DNA from: Allomuricauda sp. CP2A
Lineage (GTDB): Bacteria; Bacteroidota; Bacteroidia; Flavobacteriales; Flavobacteriaceae
Assembly (NCBI RefSeq): GCF_001683915.1
Contig: NZ_LXTT01000034.1
Span: 1 to 64,000 of the forward strand
Direction of reading: 5' to 3'
DNA: 64,000 nt
Shown piece by piece: positions 28,643-38,244 of this stretch; the stretch's first letter is position 1; every line of letters begins with the position of its first letter. The translations under genes were made by a program, and so were the position numbers. The notes under the pieces are model-generated. The model made no database searches. It was not told the DNA's origin and saw nothing but the letters and a program-made list of their open reading frames with translations.

Positions 28643-30022
28643 ATGAGGAATAGTGAATCCAAGTCGTTTTACATCAACCGAAGAAACTTTTTAAAGGGCT
28701 CCACCGCCGCCTTGGCCCTATCATCATTTGGCGCCTACGGGTTGGACTTGGTGTATGCCCCCAAAAAATGGAATGTTGGACTCATTGGTTGTGGATGGTA
28801 TGGTAAAAGCGATTTGTTCAAACTGATTCAAGTGGCCAATGTGGAAGTGGTTTCGCTGTGCGATGTGGACCGCAACTATCTGGAGGAAACCGCAACACTG
28901 GTTTCACAAAGACAGAAATCGGGCAGAAAACCGCGTTTATACAAAGATTACCGCAAAATGTTGGCCGAAAAGGATTTGGACATTGTACTTATCGGCTCAC
29001 CAGACCATTGGCACGCACTTCAGGCCATTGAGGCTATGGAATCCGGGGCACATTTGTACTTGCAAAAACCGATAAGTCTTGATGTTTTGGAGGGTGAGGC
29101 AATTTTGGCAACCGCACGAAAGTTGGGAAAGAAGGTCCAAGTGGGAACCCAGCGAAGAAGTACACCGCACTTGGTTGAAGGCAAGAAAAACATCATTGAT
29201 GCCGGATTGTTAGGTAAAATATCCCATGTGGACATGTGTTGCTATTACCACATGCGTTGGAATGCCAATCCCCCCGTTCAGGAGGTTCCCGATTATTTTG
29301 ATTACGATCTTTGGTCCGGTCCCGCTGCTTTGCGACCTTTTGTTGGTCTGCCACACCGAAACTGGCGTGCTTTTATGGAATATGGAAACGGTATAGTCGG
29401 TGATATGTGCGTTCATATGTTGGACACGGTACGTTGGATGTTGGGGCTGGGATGGCCCAAAAAAGTAAGCTCCACCGGAGGTATTTATGTGCAAAAAGAT
29501 TCCATGGCCAATATTTCGGATACCCAGACCGCCATATTTGAGTTTGAAGAGCTGAATTGCATTTGGCAGCACCGCAGTTGGGGCACCCCTCCGGATCCCG
29601 AATATCCATGGGCCTTTTTTATTTACGGAGAAAAGGGAACCCTTAAAGGAAGTGTACACAAGTACGAGTTTATTCCAAATGACGGCGGTGAAACCATCAA
29701 AAAAGATGTGGTGTATGAACGCGAGAAATATCCAGAGGATTTAAAAGAAAAAGACATTGAACTCCATACGGCTCCGGCAACGAGGGCCCACATGTTGGAT
29801 TTGTTGGCCGCCATTGAACAAGACACACTGCCGGTGGCCGATGTGGAGCAAGGCCATATTTCCACCGCAAGCTGTATCATGGCCAATCTTTCCATGGATT
29901 TGGAACGACCATTGATCTACAATCCCCAAAAGAGAATCATTGTGGATGACCCCGAGGCCACGGCATTATTAAAAAGGCAGTATCGTGGCCCGTGGGAGCA
30001 CCCATCTGCAAACATTTTATGA
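28643..30022 (+). CDS. Gfo/Idh/MocA family oxidoreductase, Tat-exported
   Basis: A 459-residue NAD(P)-dependent sugar or inositol dehydrogenase-like enzyme. The N-terminus has a twin-arginine signal (NRRNFLKGS, then a hydrophobic stretch to about 37), so it is probably exported folded with its cofactor. The Rossmann motif VGLIGCGWYGKSD (about 46-58) and the KP of LQKPISLDV are present. The C-terminal domain extends to the end. Such exported relatives are common in Bacteroidota and act on unknown glycosides or polyols. Confidence 0.88.
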   Translation: MRNSESKSFYINRRNFLKGSTAALALSSFGAYGLDLVYAPKKWNVGLIGCGWYGKSDLFKLIQVANVEVVSLCDVDRNYLEETATLVSQRQKSGRKPRLYKDYRKMLAEKDLDIVLIGSPDHWHALQAIEAMESGAHLYLQKPISLDVLEGEAILATARKLGKKVQVGTQRRSTPHLVEGKKNIIDAGLLGKISHVDMCCYYHMRWNANPPVQEVPDYFDYDLWSGPAALRPFVGLPHRNWRAFMEYGNGIVGDMCVHMLDTVRWMLGLGWPKKVSSTGGIYVQKDSMANISDTQTAIFEFEELNCIWQHRSWGTPPDPEYPWAFFIYGEKGTLKGSVHKYEFIPNDGGETIKKDVVYEREKYPEDLKEKDIELHTAPATRAHMLDLLAAIEQDTLPVADVEQGHISTASCIMANLSMDLERPLIYNPQKRIIVDDPEATALLKRQYRGPWEHPSANIL

Positions 30023-30205
30023 ATTCAATCGGCATAAAAATTCATAGATCATTGACCAAGGGTTTTGCTGATGCTACACATCACTGGAAAATAGTGGGCT
30101 TACCCGCGAAAAGAAGCCTTGGTAAGGCAATTCACTGCCTTGAGATTTACGTTCCTCCTCAGGATTCCGTAATTTCCAACGAAATTCAAACTAACAACCC
30201 AAAAA

Positions 30206-32821
30206 ATGATTCCAAAAAGTGCAACCCACAAAGCGTTGCTGCTTTCCGCAGTGATGACTTTGGCCTTCGTCTCGTTCACCATTGCGCAAAGTGTTCCATC
30301 CCCCCAGGATGTTTATGGCTTTCGAGTTGGGGACGACTACCAATTGGCAGATTATACCCAAATTGAGGATTACCTTACCAAACTGGACAATGCTTCAAAA
30401 AGGGTCAAAAAAATTGAAATTGGTGAAACCGTCCTAGGCCGTAAAATGTATCTGCTGTTTATCTCCACCGAAGAAAATCTCGCGCAGCTGGATAAGTGGA
30501 AAGACATCAGCACCAAACTGGCCCGGGCCCAAGTCAATGATGATGAAGCGGCAAAACTGTCCCAAGAAGGGAAGGCCATTGTGTGGATAGATGGTGGAAT
30601 GCACTCCACCGAGTTGGCGCACGGTCAAATGACCTCTGAATTGGCCTACACCTTGGCAACTTCGGAAACTCCCGAAATGCAGAAAGTGAGGGAAAATGTC
30701 ATCACGCTATTAATGCCCGTAATGAACCCTGATGGATTGGATATTGTGGTGGATTGGTACCGAAAAAACCGGGATACACCTTATGAAACGTCAAGACCTC
30801 CCATTCTCTACCATTATTATATGGGGCACGACAATAACCGGGACTGGTTTATGAACACCATGCCAGAAACCTATAATGTCACCAAAGTATTGTACAACGA
30901 ATGGTATCCGCAGATTGTGTACAACCACCACCAATCGTCGCCTTCGTGGACCAAGATTTCCATTCCGCCGTATGCGGACCCCGTAAATCCAAAGATACAT
31001 CCCGCCGTAACGGCAGGCGTCAGTGAAGTAGGTTCGGCCATGTCCAAACGCTTTTCCTTGGAAAACATGCCGGGAGCCATTGCCGATAATTTTTATACCA
31101 TGTTTTGGAACGGAGGGGGCAGAACCGTACCATATTATCATAATATGATCGGTATCCTAACTGAAACAGGACACACTTCCCCAACACCACGATTCTATGA
31201 CCCGGAAAAACTCCCAAAAACCGTTGCCGGCGGCACGCCTACGGATGGAACGGATATTATGTACCCAGACCCGTGGAAAGGAGGCGAATCCCATTTTAGG
31301 GATGCCGTGGATTATATGCTCACCGCTACTTGGGCCGTGTTGGATTTGGCTGCGGACCGAAAGAGCAACTACCTCTACAATATCTATAAAATGGGAGCAT
31401 CTGCCATTGAAAAAGCCAAGACGGAAGGGCCTTTTGCCTATGTGATCGGAAAGGAGCAGTGGGATTCCTTTGAAGCCGTCAATTTGGTGAATGTTTTGCG
31501 GCGAGGAGGTATTGAGGTTGAAAAAGCCACCAAGGACTTCACTATTGGCGACACGAAATATGAAAAGGGTTCCTATGTCATCTTCGGTGGACAGGCTTTC
31601 AGACCCTATTTGTTGGATTTGATGGAAAAACAGAACTACCCCACCCGCTTTCAATACCCTGGCGGCCCACCGGATACGCCTTATGATTTGGCAGGCTGGA
31701 CGTTACCCATGCAAATGGGCGTGGACGTTGCTAAAATAACAGAGCCCTTTGATGCCTCCACTGAGAAGGTTGCTGGATTGGTGGAGTACTACGAGGGAAG
31801 CCTTAACCGTAATGGCTCATTTGGATATGCGTTGAGCGTAAATACAAATGCTTCCGTTGCAGCCACAAATAAAATCTTAAAAGCCGGGGGCACTGCTTAC
31901 AAGGCCATGACGGAGTTCAAAGCTGGGAAGTTTTCTTTTCCAGCGGGATCTTTTGTGGTTTCCGGGGACAAAACTTTGATGGAATCCCTCGCCGATGAGT
32001 ATGGCTTGGAGTTTACCGGATTGATGGCCAAACCTGAGGTTCAGTTGACCAAAATTCATTTGCCCAAAGTTGGACTTTACAAGTCATGGGTGGCCAATAT
32101 GGATGAAGGGTGGACCCGCTTTGTCATGGATGAGTATGCTTTTGACACCGATACGCTGCACGATGCGGACATTAAAGCCGTGGATTTGTCCAAGTATGAT
32201 GCTATCATATTGCCATCCCAAGAAGCAAAATCAATTTTGCATGGCCACACACCTTTGGAAATGCCCGAGAAGTTTACCGGAGGTATTGGCTTGGAAGGTT
32301 CCCTCGCCCTGAGCAACTACGTGAAGAATGGAGGCACATTGTTGGCCTTTGACGCCGCCAGCGATTTTGTCATTGAGCAGTTTGGGCTTCCGTTGAAAGA
32401 CGCAGTTGAGGGGGTGGATAGTAAGGATTTCTTCATCCCGGGATCCTTGATCAAGACAGGAATGGATACTACAAACCCGTTGGCCTTTGGAATGAAGGAC
32501 ACCGTAGCGGTATCCTTTAATAAGAGCAGGGCTTTTACCATCAACAAACAGAGCAAAAAAGGAGAAGGGGGAGTAGAAGACATTAAAGATGCGCCTAAAC
32601 CTGATGTTGAGGTCATTGCCACCTATGCCGAGAAGAACCTCTTGATGAGCGGCTGGGCCATGGGAGAAAACAAGTATATCGCCAAAAAGCCGGCACTGGT
32701 CAAGGTAAAATATGGAAAAGGATCTGTAATCCTGTTTGCATTTAGGTCCCAATTTCGCGCACAGCCCCGCGGAACCTATAAATTGATCTTTAATGCGATT
32801 TATGAGGGAGCGGCTGATTAA
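30206..32821 (+). CDS. M14 family zinc carboxypeptidase, secreted
   Basis: An 871-residue peptidase with a signal peptide ending near FTIAQ (about 28). Zinc ligands H133 and E136 lie in GGMHSTEL, and the third His in YNHHQSS (about 241). MNPDGLD at 173-179 is typical of the fold. About 550 C-terminal residues contain a glutamine-amidotransferase-like region (YDAIILPSQE, later YVKNGGTLLAFDAA), as in other long Bacteroidota M14 proteins. The 183-nt gap before it has only a small hairpin (AAGGCA/TGCCTT, 30124-30141). Confidence 0.9.
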   Translation: MIPKSATHKALLLSAVMTLAFVSFTIAQSVPSPQDVYGFRVGDDYQLADYTQIEDYLTKLDNASKRVKKIEIGETVLGRKMYLLFISTEENLAQLDKWKDISTKLARAQVNDDEAAKLSQEGKAIVWIDGGMHSTELAHGQMTSELAYTLATSETPEMQKVRENVITLLMPVMNPDGLDIVVDWYRKNRDTPYETSRPPILYHYYMGHDNNRDWFMNTMPETYNVTKVLYNEWYPQIVYNHHQSSPSWTKISIPPYADPVNPKIHPAVTAGVSEVGSAMSKRFSLENMPGAIADNFYTMFWNGGGRTVPYYHNMIGILTETGHTSPTPRFYDPEKLPKTVAGGTPTDGTDIMYPDPWKGGESHFRDAVDYMLTATWAVLDLAADRKSNYLYNIYKMGASAIEKAKTEGPFAYVIGKEQWDSFEAVNLVNVLRRGGIEVEKATKDFTIGDTKYEKGSYVIFGGQAFRPYLLDLMEKQNYPTRFQYPGGPPDTPYDLAGWTLPMQMGVDVAKITEPFDASTEKVAGLVEYYEGSLNRNGSFGYALSVNTNASVAATNKILKAGGTAYKAMTEFKAGKFSFPAGSFVVSGDKTLMESLADEYGLEFTGLMAKPEVQLTKIHLPKVGLYKSWVANMDEGWTRFVMDEYAFDTDTLHDADIKAVDLSKYDAIILPSQEAKSILHGHTPLEMPEKFTGGIGLEGSLALSNYVKNGGTLLAFDAASDFVIEQFGLPLKDAVEGVDSKDFFIPGSLIKTGMDTTNPLAFGMKDTVAVSFNKSRAFTINKQSKKGEGGVEDIKDAPKPDVEVIATYAEKNLLMSGWAMGENKYIAKKPALVKVKYGKGSVILFAFRSQFRAQPRGTYKLIFNAIYEGAAD

Positions 32822-32851
32822 AACAACCAACACATAAATTAATATAGAAAG

Positions 32852-32877
32852 AAACCCATCAAATCGATGGGTTTTTT
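32852..32877 (+). terminator. Rho-independent terminator after the M14 peptidase gene
   Basis: AAACCCATC, loop AAATC, GATGGGTTT followed by further T residues: a 9-bp perfect stem with a T tail on the plus strand, 31 nt after the peptidase stop. Confidence 0.9.
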
Positions 32878-32882
32878 GTGTG

Positions 32883-33566
32883 CTACTCTTGAAAAATAAA
32901 ATCAACGGCCATTTGCGCATGAAGATCCGTAGTGGCTAAGATGGGCAGCTCAACCTCAGCCTGTTTTATAAGCAATGGCAATTCCGTGCACCCTAAAATT
33001 ATACCTTCAGCACCTTTGGCTTCAAGCAGACGTATTTGCTCCAGGAAAAACTCCTTGGCAGCATCCGAGAAGATTCCCTGAGTCAACTCGGCAGACACAT
33101 AGTGATGTGCTTGGGGGATGTCATCAGCTTGTGGAATGATGGTTTCGATATGGTAATTTGCGTTGAGTACTTTGGGGATAAAATCACCGGTCATGGTGGG
33201 GCGGTTCCCCAAAAGCCCCAGCGTTTTGAGCCCCAATTTTTGGGCCTCTTTTCCCGTGGCATCAGCAATATGCAGAATGGGAATATCAATTTTTGGCTGT
33301 ACATAGTCATAGACCATATGAGGGGTATTGGCACAAATTACTATGGCCAAAGCCCCTGCCTCTTGAAGTTTCAGGGAAGTCTCTAAATACGTCGCATTTA
33401 TTTTTTCCTTGTTTTGTTCACGCATCAATTCAATATTAATGCTATGGATGATCATGGGAGGATTGGCATGTTCCCCAATTTTTTTGGCAGCTATTTGATT
33501 GATAAGTCTATAGTATTCAACGGTGGAATGCCATGAAGTTCCACCAATCATTCCCAAGGTTTTCAT
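32883..33566 (-). CDS. Aspartate/glutamate racemase family protein
   Basis: A 227-residue cofactor-independent racemase. The two catalytic Cys are Cys78 in VICANTPH and Cys192 in ILGCTELPLL. The N-terminus GMIGGTSWHSTVEYYRLIN matches the aspartate racemase (RacD/YgeA-like) branch. It could make D-aspartate or D-glutamate; murI elsewhere would normally supply cell-wall D-Glu. Stands alone, convergent with the M14 gene. Confidence 0.88.
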   Translation of the reverse strand: MKTLGMIGGTSWHSTVEYYRLINQIAAKKIGEHANPPMIIHSINIELMREQNKEKINATYLETSLKLQEAGALAIVICANTPHMVYDYVQPKIDIPILHIADATGKEAQKLGLKTLGLLGNRPTMTGDFIPKVLNANYHIETIIPQADDIPQAHHYVSAELTQGIFSDAAKEFFLEQIRLLEAKGAEGIILGCTELPLLIKQAEVELPILATTDLHAQMAVDFIFQE

Positions 33567-33665
33567 AAGGCTTATTTTCTTTGATGAATTGACTAAGTGG
33601 GTAAAGATTCAGAATAAATTATAGAAATCCTATGACGAAAAACATTGGAAAACAGTTTTATTCCT

Positions 33666-34421
33666 TTATTTAAAAAGAATGGCGATGGCCCCAATGGCAG
33701 TTACAATTAAAATAAAGCGCTTGTAGTTTTTCTCATTGATTTTCTTTACGATGACCACGCCTAGAAAAAGCCCCACCAAAATGGCAGGAAGCAACCGAAG
33801 GTTGATTAAGAGGGTTTCCTCAGTGACTGTTTTCCAAACAAAGATGTGAAAGGGAAGTTTAAACGTATTGGTAATAAAAAAGAGCCAAGCGGCTGTGCCC
33901 ACGAACTCATTCTTGGGTAATCGCATCCCCAAAAAGAAAATATTGGTAAAGGCTCCGGCCAAATTTCCGATCATGGTGCAAATCCCGGCCATGATTCCCA
34001 TGGATCCTGCAAAAAGCCAATGGGTGGGGACGTGTTCCGTTTTTCGTCGGTCCCACCAGTACAATAGCCCCAAACTGATAAAAATAACCGTGACCATCCC
34101 CCATTTGAACTCTTGCTCAGGAAGATCCTTACCAATAAGGACCCCAACAAAAATGCCCAGAATCATCCAAGGGAGAAACCGTAAAATGTACTTCCATTGG
34201 GTATGCCTGTTGTAATAAATAACCGCAAAGATGTCACCAACGATCAATAGGGGAACAATCAAACCCGTTGAAGCTCTTGAGCCAAAGGCCAAAGCCATAA
34301 GGGTTACGTTGAAAATGGACATGCCCTTCAAACCTGCTTTGGACACCCCCATAAGAAATACGGCTGTAGCAGCCATGACCCATGAGGCAATAGAAATTTG
34401 GGAGAGTGGCGAAAGGTCCAT
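33666..34421 (-). CDS. TauE/SafE family membrane transporter
   Basis: A 251-residue inner-membrane protein with about eight helices. GVSKAGLKGM near residue 25 and the second-half TMIGNLAGAFTNIFFLGMRLPKNEFVGTAAW region are characteristic of the family, which exports sulfite, sulfoacetate or related anions. No sulfur-metabolism genes are adjacent, so the substrate is open. Seventy nt separate it from the riboflavin synthase gene on the same strand. Confidence 0.88.
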   Translation of the reverse strand: MDLSPLSQISIASWVMAATAVFLMGVSKAGLKGMSIFNVTLMALAFGSRASTGLIVPLLIVGDIFAVIYYNRHTQWKYILRFLPWMILGIFVGVLIGKDLPEQEFKWGMVTVIFISLGLLYWWDRRKTEHVPTHWLFAGSMGIMAGICTMIGNLAGAFTNIFFLGMRLPKNEFVGTAAWLFFITNTFKLPFHIFVWKTVTEETLLINLRLLPAILVGLFLGVVIVKKINEKNYKRFILIVTAIGAIAILFK

Positions 34422-34491
34422 TCAATGGTATTGGTTGATTGCAAAAGTAACCCAAAAAGATATCTTGGGTTGAAGAACCGGAATGCCGATA

Positions 34492-35082
34492 TCAGCTTCG
34501 TAAATCCATAAGTCGGGCTACGTACTTGCCCACTACATCAAATTCCAGGTTCACTACGGTGCCCTCTTTATAGGTATGGAATCGGGTGTGTTCATACGTA
34601 TAGGGAATAATGGCCACGCTAAAGCTGTCTTTTTTGGAATCCACCACGGTAAGACTTACCCCATCCACGGTTATGGAGCCCTTTTCAATGGTAATGTTGT
34701 TTAGCTTAGGGTCGTATTGAAAGGTGAAGAACCAACTTCCATCTTTTTGGTCAATGGACGCGCAAACCGCAGTCTGGTCTACATGGCCCTGCACAATATG
34801 CCCATCCAATCGCGCACCCAAAAGCATGGCGCGTTCCAAATTTACAATGTCTCCCACTTTTAAAGTGCCCAAACTGCTCTTGTCCAAGGTCTCTTCAATG
34901 GCGGTCACAGTGTACGAGTCATCTTGAATGGCCACCACCGTAAGGCATACCCCGTTGTGGGAAACGCTTTGATCTATTTTCAATTCCTGGGTGATGCTGG
35001 ATGAAACGGTAATGTGTAGATTTCCATCTTCTTTTTCGAGCTTTTCAACTTTCCCCAAAGTCTCTATAATACCTGTGAACAT
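34492..35082 (-). CDS. ribE: Riboflavin synthase alpha chain
   Basis: A protein of about 196 residues that dismutates two 6,7-dimethyl-8-ribityllumazines to riboflavin. I start it at the ATG at 35082, giving the canonical MFTGIIE. Two lumazine-binding repeats are seen, each with a conserved VNLE (VNLERAMLLGARLDGHIVQGHVD in the first, VNLEFDVVGKYVARL in the second). It is divergent from pdxA across a 58-nt gap. Confidence 0.95.
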   Translation of the reverse strand: MFTGIIETLGKVEKLEKEDGNLHITVSSSITQELKIDQSVSHNGVCLTVVAIQDDSYTVTAIEETLDKSSLGTLKVGDIVNLERAMLLGARLDGHIVQGHVDQTAVCASIDQKDGSWFFTFQYDPKLNNITIEKGSITVDGVSLTVVDSKKDSFSVAIIPYTYEHTRFHTYKEGTVVNLEFDVVGKYVARLMDLRS

Positions 35083-35099
35083 GAATGTTATTAATTGAC

Positions 35100-35120
35100 T
35101 AGCTTTGTAGTGCAAAAGTA
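35100..35120. promoter_or_regulatory. Overlapping divergent -7 boxes for pdxA and ribE
   Basis: Plus strand TAGCTTTG at 35100-35107 points to pdxA, and minus strand TACTTTTG (35120 to 35113) points to ribE. Both match TAnnTTTG. The boxes are only 5 bp apart, so the two promoters should compete or be co-controlled. No strong -33 elements are seen. Confidence 0.5.
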
Positions 35121-35140
35121 GCTATATCAGTATTGATTCT

Positions 35141-36193
35141 ATGAAAGAAACGCAAAAAATAAAGCTCGGGATTTCCATTGGGGACCTTAACGGCATTGGG
35201 TGTGAAGTGGCCCTAAAGACTTTTGAAGATGCCAGAATGTTGGACTTCTGTACCCCTGTCATTTTTGCATCGAACAAGACCATCTCCCAGCAAAAATCGG
35301 ATTTGGGAATCGATATTACCTTTAATGGGGTGAGGGATGCCGCCCAAGCTTTGGATGGCAAGATCAATATTGTAAACGTGTGGAAGGAAGTTCCGAACAT
35401 CGAATATGGAAAAGCTACGGAAGAAGGTGGAAAATATGCCATTAAATCGCTCAGGGCTGCCGTTGATGCCTTGAAGGAAGGGAAGATTGATGTGCTGGTA
35501 ACGGCACCCATCAATAAAAACAACGTACAGGCCGACGATTTCAAATTTCCGGGCCACACGGACTTTTTGGCGCAAGAACTCAAAGGGGAAAGCCTGATGT
35601 TCATGGTGGCCGATACGCTTCGGGTAGGATTGTTGACCGACCACATCGCCGTAAAGGATGTGGCACAAGCCATTACCCCTAAATTGATTCGCAACAAAGT
35701 GGCCATCATGGAAAAGTCGCTCAAAATGGACTTTGGCATCCGCAGGCCCAAAATAGCTTTGCTCGGCATCAATCCGCACAGCGGGGACCATGGAACTATA
35801 GGTGAAGAGGACGACAAGATCCTAAGACCCGTGATACAGGAACTGTTCAACAAGGGAACGTTGGTCTATGGACCCTATTCTGCGGATAGTTTCTTTGGAT
35901 CCAATACCCACACCAATTTTGATGCGATTTTGGCGGCCTACCACGATCAAGGACTTATTCCGTTCAAAACCCTTTCCTTTGGAAAAGGGGTCAATTATAC
36001 CGCTGGGTTGGAGCGAATCCGTACCTCACCGGACCATGGAACGGCCTACGAAATTGCCGGAAAGGGACAGGCCGATGAGAGCTCCTTTAAAGAAGCTGTT
36101 TTCATGGCAATTAAAGTCTTTAGGAACCGTTCAGAGTATATGGAACTGACTCAAAATCCATTGCAAAAGCAAAAGACAAAGAGAGCCAGCTAA
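35141..36193 (+). CDS. pdxA: 4-hydroxythreonine-4-phosphate dehydrogenase
   Basis: A 350-residue metal- and NAD-dependent enzyme of pyridoxal phosphate synthesis. Family marks are ISIGDLNGIGCEV, TAPINKNNVQADDFKFPGHTDFLA, LLTDHIAVKDV, GINPHSGDHGTIGEED and YHDQGLIPFKTL. Full length. It opens a block that continues into yceD, rpmF, fabH, accB and accC, although a separate promoter precedes yceD. Confidence 0.97.
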   Translation: MKETQKIKLGISIGDLNGIGCEVALKTFEDARMLDFCTPVIFASNKTISQQKSDLGIDITFNGVRDAAQALDGKINIVNVWKEVPNIEYGKATEEGGKYAIKSLRAAVDALKEGKIDVLVTAPINKNNVQADDFKFPGHTDFLAQELKGESLMFMVADTLRVGLLTDHIAVKDVAQAITPKLIRNKVAIMEKSLKMDFGIRRPKIALLGINPHSGDHGTIGEEDDKILRPVIQELFNKGTLVYGPYSADSFFGSNTHTNFDAILAAYHDQGLIPFKTLSFGKGVNYTAGLERIRTSPDHGTAYEIAGKGQADESSFKEAVFMAIKVFRNRSEYMELTQNPLQKQKTKRAS

Positions 36194-36231
36194 AAAGTTG
36201 TTCTTGGATTTGATATTTGTTAGCTTTGGAA

Positions 36232-36261
36232 TTGCAGTTTTGCAAATAAGTAGTATCTTTG
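36232..36261 (+). promoter_or_regulatory. Candidate promoter for yceD-rpmF
   Basis: TTG at 36232-36234, a 19-nt spacer and TATCTTTG at 36254-36261 match the Bacteroidota consensus well. A small hairpin CCCG/CGGG (about 36264-36277) follows in the leader, 30 nt before the ATG of the DUF177 gene. Confidence 0.65.
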
Positions 36262-36306
36262 CACCCGCCTTTACGGGCTGGTACACAAACCCTAAGTGTA
36301 GAAACG

Positions 36307-36837
36307 ATGAAGCTGAAGGAGTTTTTTATCCCTTTTTCAGGATTGAAGTTGGGAAAACATGAATTTGTGTACAAGATTGACAATTCGTTCTTTGAATCTT
36401 TTGAATACCAAGAGTTTAACGGAGCTGACCTTCTTGTCACCGCCATATTGGAAAAAATGAACAATATGATGGAACTGGAAATCAAGGCAAAGGGAACGGT
36501 AAATGTGGACTGTGATCTAACGGGGGAACCCTTTGATCAACCCATTGGTTCAGATTTGCATCTTGTAGTAAAATTTGGGGATGAATATAATGACGAGGAC
36601 GATGAAATCTTGATCATTCCCCATGGAGAGCACCAGTTCAACATTGCACAGTATATCTATGAGATGTTGGTGCTGGCCGTTCCGCAAAAGCGGGTACACC
36701 CAGGTGTGGTAGATGGAACGTTAAAGTCGGATATCTTGGAAAAGCTGGAAGAATTACAGCCAAAAGAGAACAAAAGAGAATCAGAAAAGACAGATCCCAG
36801 ATGGGACGATTTAAAAAAGTTACTAACGGACAAATAG
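36307..36837 (+). CDS. YceD/DUF177 family protein
   Basis: A protein of about 176 residues. I choose the ATG at 36307 ([16 protein letters not shown]); the frame is open 16 codons further up but runs into the promoter. The central [16 protein letters not shown] retains the family's one-Cys form of the Cys pair motif. The family is linked to 23S rRNA and ribosome assembly and almost always precedes rpmF, as here (7-nt gap). Confidence 0.9.
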   Translation: MKLKEFFIPFSGLKLGKHEFVYKIDNSFFESFEYQEFNGADLLVTAILEKMNNMMELEIKAKGTVNVDCDLTGEPFDQPIGSDLHLVVKFGDEYNDEDDEILIIPHGEHQFNIAQYIYEMLVLAVPQKRVHPGVVDGTLKSDILEKLEELQPKENKRESEKTDPRWDDLKKLLTDK

Positions 36838-36844
36838 GTTTATA

Positions 36845-37045
36845 ATGGCACATCCTAAAAGAAAAACATCAAAGACCAGAAGGGACAAAAGAAGAACCCA
36901 CTACAAAGCTGTGGCCCCTACCATTGCCAAGGATTCGGCAACTGGAGAAATGCACCTGTACCACAGGGCACATTGGCATGAGGGTAAATTGTATTACAGA
37001 GGCCAAGTATTAATTGACAATACCGAAGAAGAAACTGCGGCCTAA
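36845..37045 (+). CDS. rpmF: 50S ribosomal protein L32
   Basis: A 66-residue basic protein of the large subunit with [21 protein letters not shown] at the N-terminus. The zinc Cys residues found in some L32 proteins are absent, and this is the usual zinc-free form of the group. Confidence 0.97.
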   Translation: MAHPKRKTSKTRRDKRRTHYKAVAPTIAKDSATGEMHLYHRAHWHEGKLYYRGQVLIDNTEEETAA

Positions 37046-37068
37046 CCGCAACCTTCTCATAATAAACC

Positions 37069-37100
37069 AACTCCCGTTAAGCAACAACGGGAGTTTTTTT
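37069..37100 (+). terminator. Rho-independent terminator between rpmF and fabH
   Basis: AACTCCCGTT, loop AAGCAAC, AACGGGAGTT, then a T run: a perfect 10-bp stem. It should end most yceD-rpmF transcripts 23 nt after the rpmF stop, so fabH needs its own promoter or read-through. Confidence 0.92.
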
Positions 37101-37134
37101 ATGGGCAGATGTTATAATTTAAAAACGAACTGCT

Positions 37135-37186
37135 TTTGACCAAAAAGTCATATAAAATGACTAATTTTCACCGCTTTTGGGTCAAA
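37135..37186. promoter_or_regulatory. Nested dyads upstream of fabH, candidate operator
   Basis: An outer inverted repeat TTTGACC (37135-37141) / GGTCAAA (37180-37186) encloses an inner AGTCAT (37146-37151) / ATGACT (37157-37162). They lie 35-86 nt before the fabH ATG, after the terminator. This could be a regulator site for fatty acid synthesis, but no regulator is known from the sequence. Confidence 0.45.
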
Positions 37187-37220
37187 TTTCAATGTTTTTG
37201 ACAATAAAAGAGACGCTAAA

Positions 37221-38219
37221 ATGAAGAAAACAACAGCGGCAATCACAGCTGTGGGAGGATATGTTCCAGATTTCGTTCTGTCCAACAAAGTGCTGGAAAC
37301 CATGGTAGACACCAACGATGAATGGATTACCACCAGAACGGGAATCAAAGAGCGGAGAATCTTAAAAAAGGAGAACGCCGGAACGTCGTATTTGGCCATA
37401 AAAGCTGCCGAAGATTTGATACAGAAAAGTGGTGTTGACCCATCTGAAATTGACTTTGTGCTGGTGGCTACGGCCACTCCCGATCTTCCGGTTGCATCAA
37501 CTGCGGCATATGTAGCCTCAGAAATTGGAGCGGTAAACGCTTTTGCCTATGACCTACAAGCGGCATGTTCCAGTTTCTTGTATGGAATGTCAACCGCGGC
37601 TAGCTATATTGAATCTGGAAGATATAAGAAAGTCTTGGTGATCGGAGCCGATAAAATGTCATCGATCATTGATTATACCGATCGTACCACCTGCATCATT
37701 TTTGGTGATGGTGCCGGAGCGGTACTTTTTGAGCCCAATGAAGAAGGTTTGGGATTACAGGACGAGTATTTGCGATCCGATGGGGTAGGACGACAGTTTT
37801 TAAAGATTGATGCTGGAGGTTCCATTCTACCTGCTTCCGAAGAAACCGTGAAGAACAAACAACATTATGTATATCAGGACGGTAAGTCAGTTTTTAAATT
37901 TGCCGTTTCCAATATGGCCGATGTCTCCGCACTGATCATGGAACGGAACAACCTTAGCCATGAAGATGTACACTGGTTGGTACCACACCAGGCCAACAAA
38001 CGTATTATTGATGCAACCGCCAACCGAATGGGCGTGGAACCCGAAAAGGTGATGATCAATATAGATCGGTACGGAAACACAACATCCGCCACATTGCCCT
38101 TATTGTTGTTTGATTATGAAAAACAATTGAAGAAAGGGGACAATTTAATTTTTGCCGCCTTTGGCGGAGGGTTTACATGGGGATCCATTTACTTAAAATG
38201 GGCCTATAATTCAAAATAG
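37221..38219 (+). CDS. fabH: 3-oxoacyl-ACP synthase III
   Basis: A 332-residue enzyme that condenses acetyl-CoA or a branched acyl-CoA with malonyl-ACP to start fatty acid synthesis. The catalytic triad is Cys116 in [11 protein letters not shown], His256 in VPHQANKRI and Asn286 in YGNTTSA. Full length; followed 25 nt later by accB. Confidence 0.97.
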   Translation: MKKTTAAITAVGGYVPDFVLSNKVLETMVDTNDEWITTRTGIKERRILKKENAGTSYLAIKAAEDLIQKSGVDPSEIDFVLVATATPDLPVASTAAYVASEIGAVNAFAYDLQAACSSFLYGMSTAASYIESGRYKKVLVIGADKMSSIIDYTDRTTCIIFGDGAGAVLFEPNEEGLGLQDEYLRSDGVGRQFLKIDAGGSILPASEETVKNKQHYVYQDGKSVFKFAVSNMADVSALIMERNNLSHEDVHWLVPHQANKRIIDATANRMGVEPEKVMINIDRYGNTTSATLPLLLFDYEKQLKKGDNLIFAAFGGGFTWGSIYLKWAYNSK

Positions 38220-38244
38220 CACAGAACCAACAAAATCATATTCC

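Noticed and set aside
29992..30366. Open frame bridging the oxidoreductase and M14 peptidase genes
   Set aside because: It overlaps both genes out of frame and has no recognisable domain; the M14 start with a signal peptide explains the region better.
32231..32920. 229-codon minus-strand frame between the M14 and racemase genes
   Set aside because: Mostly antisense to the M14 C-terminus and crosses a clear terminator.
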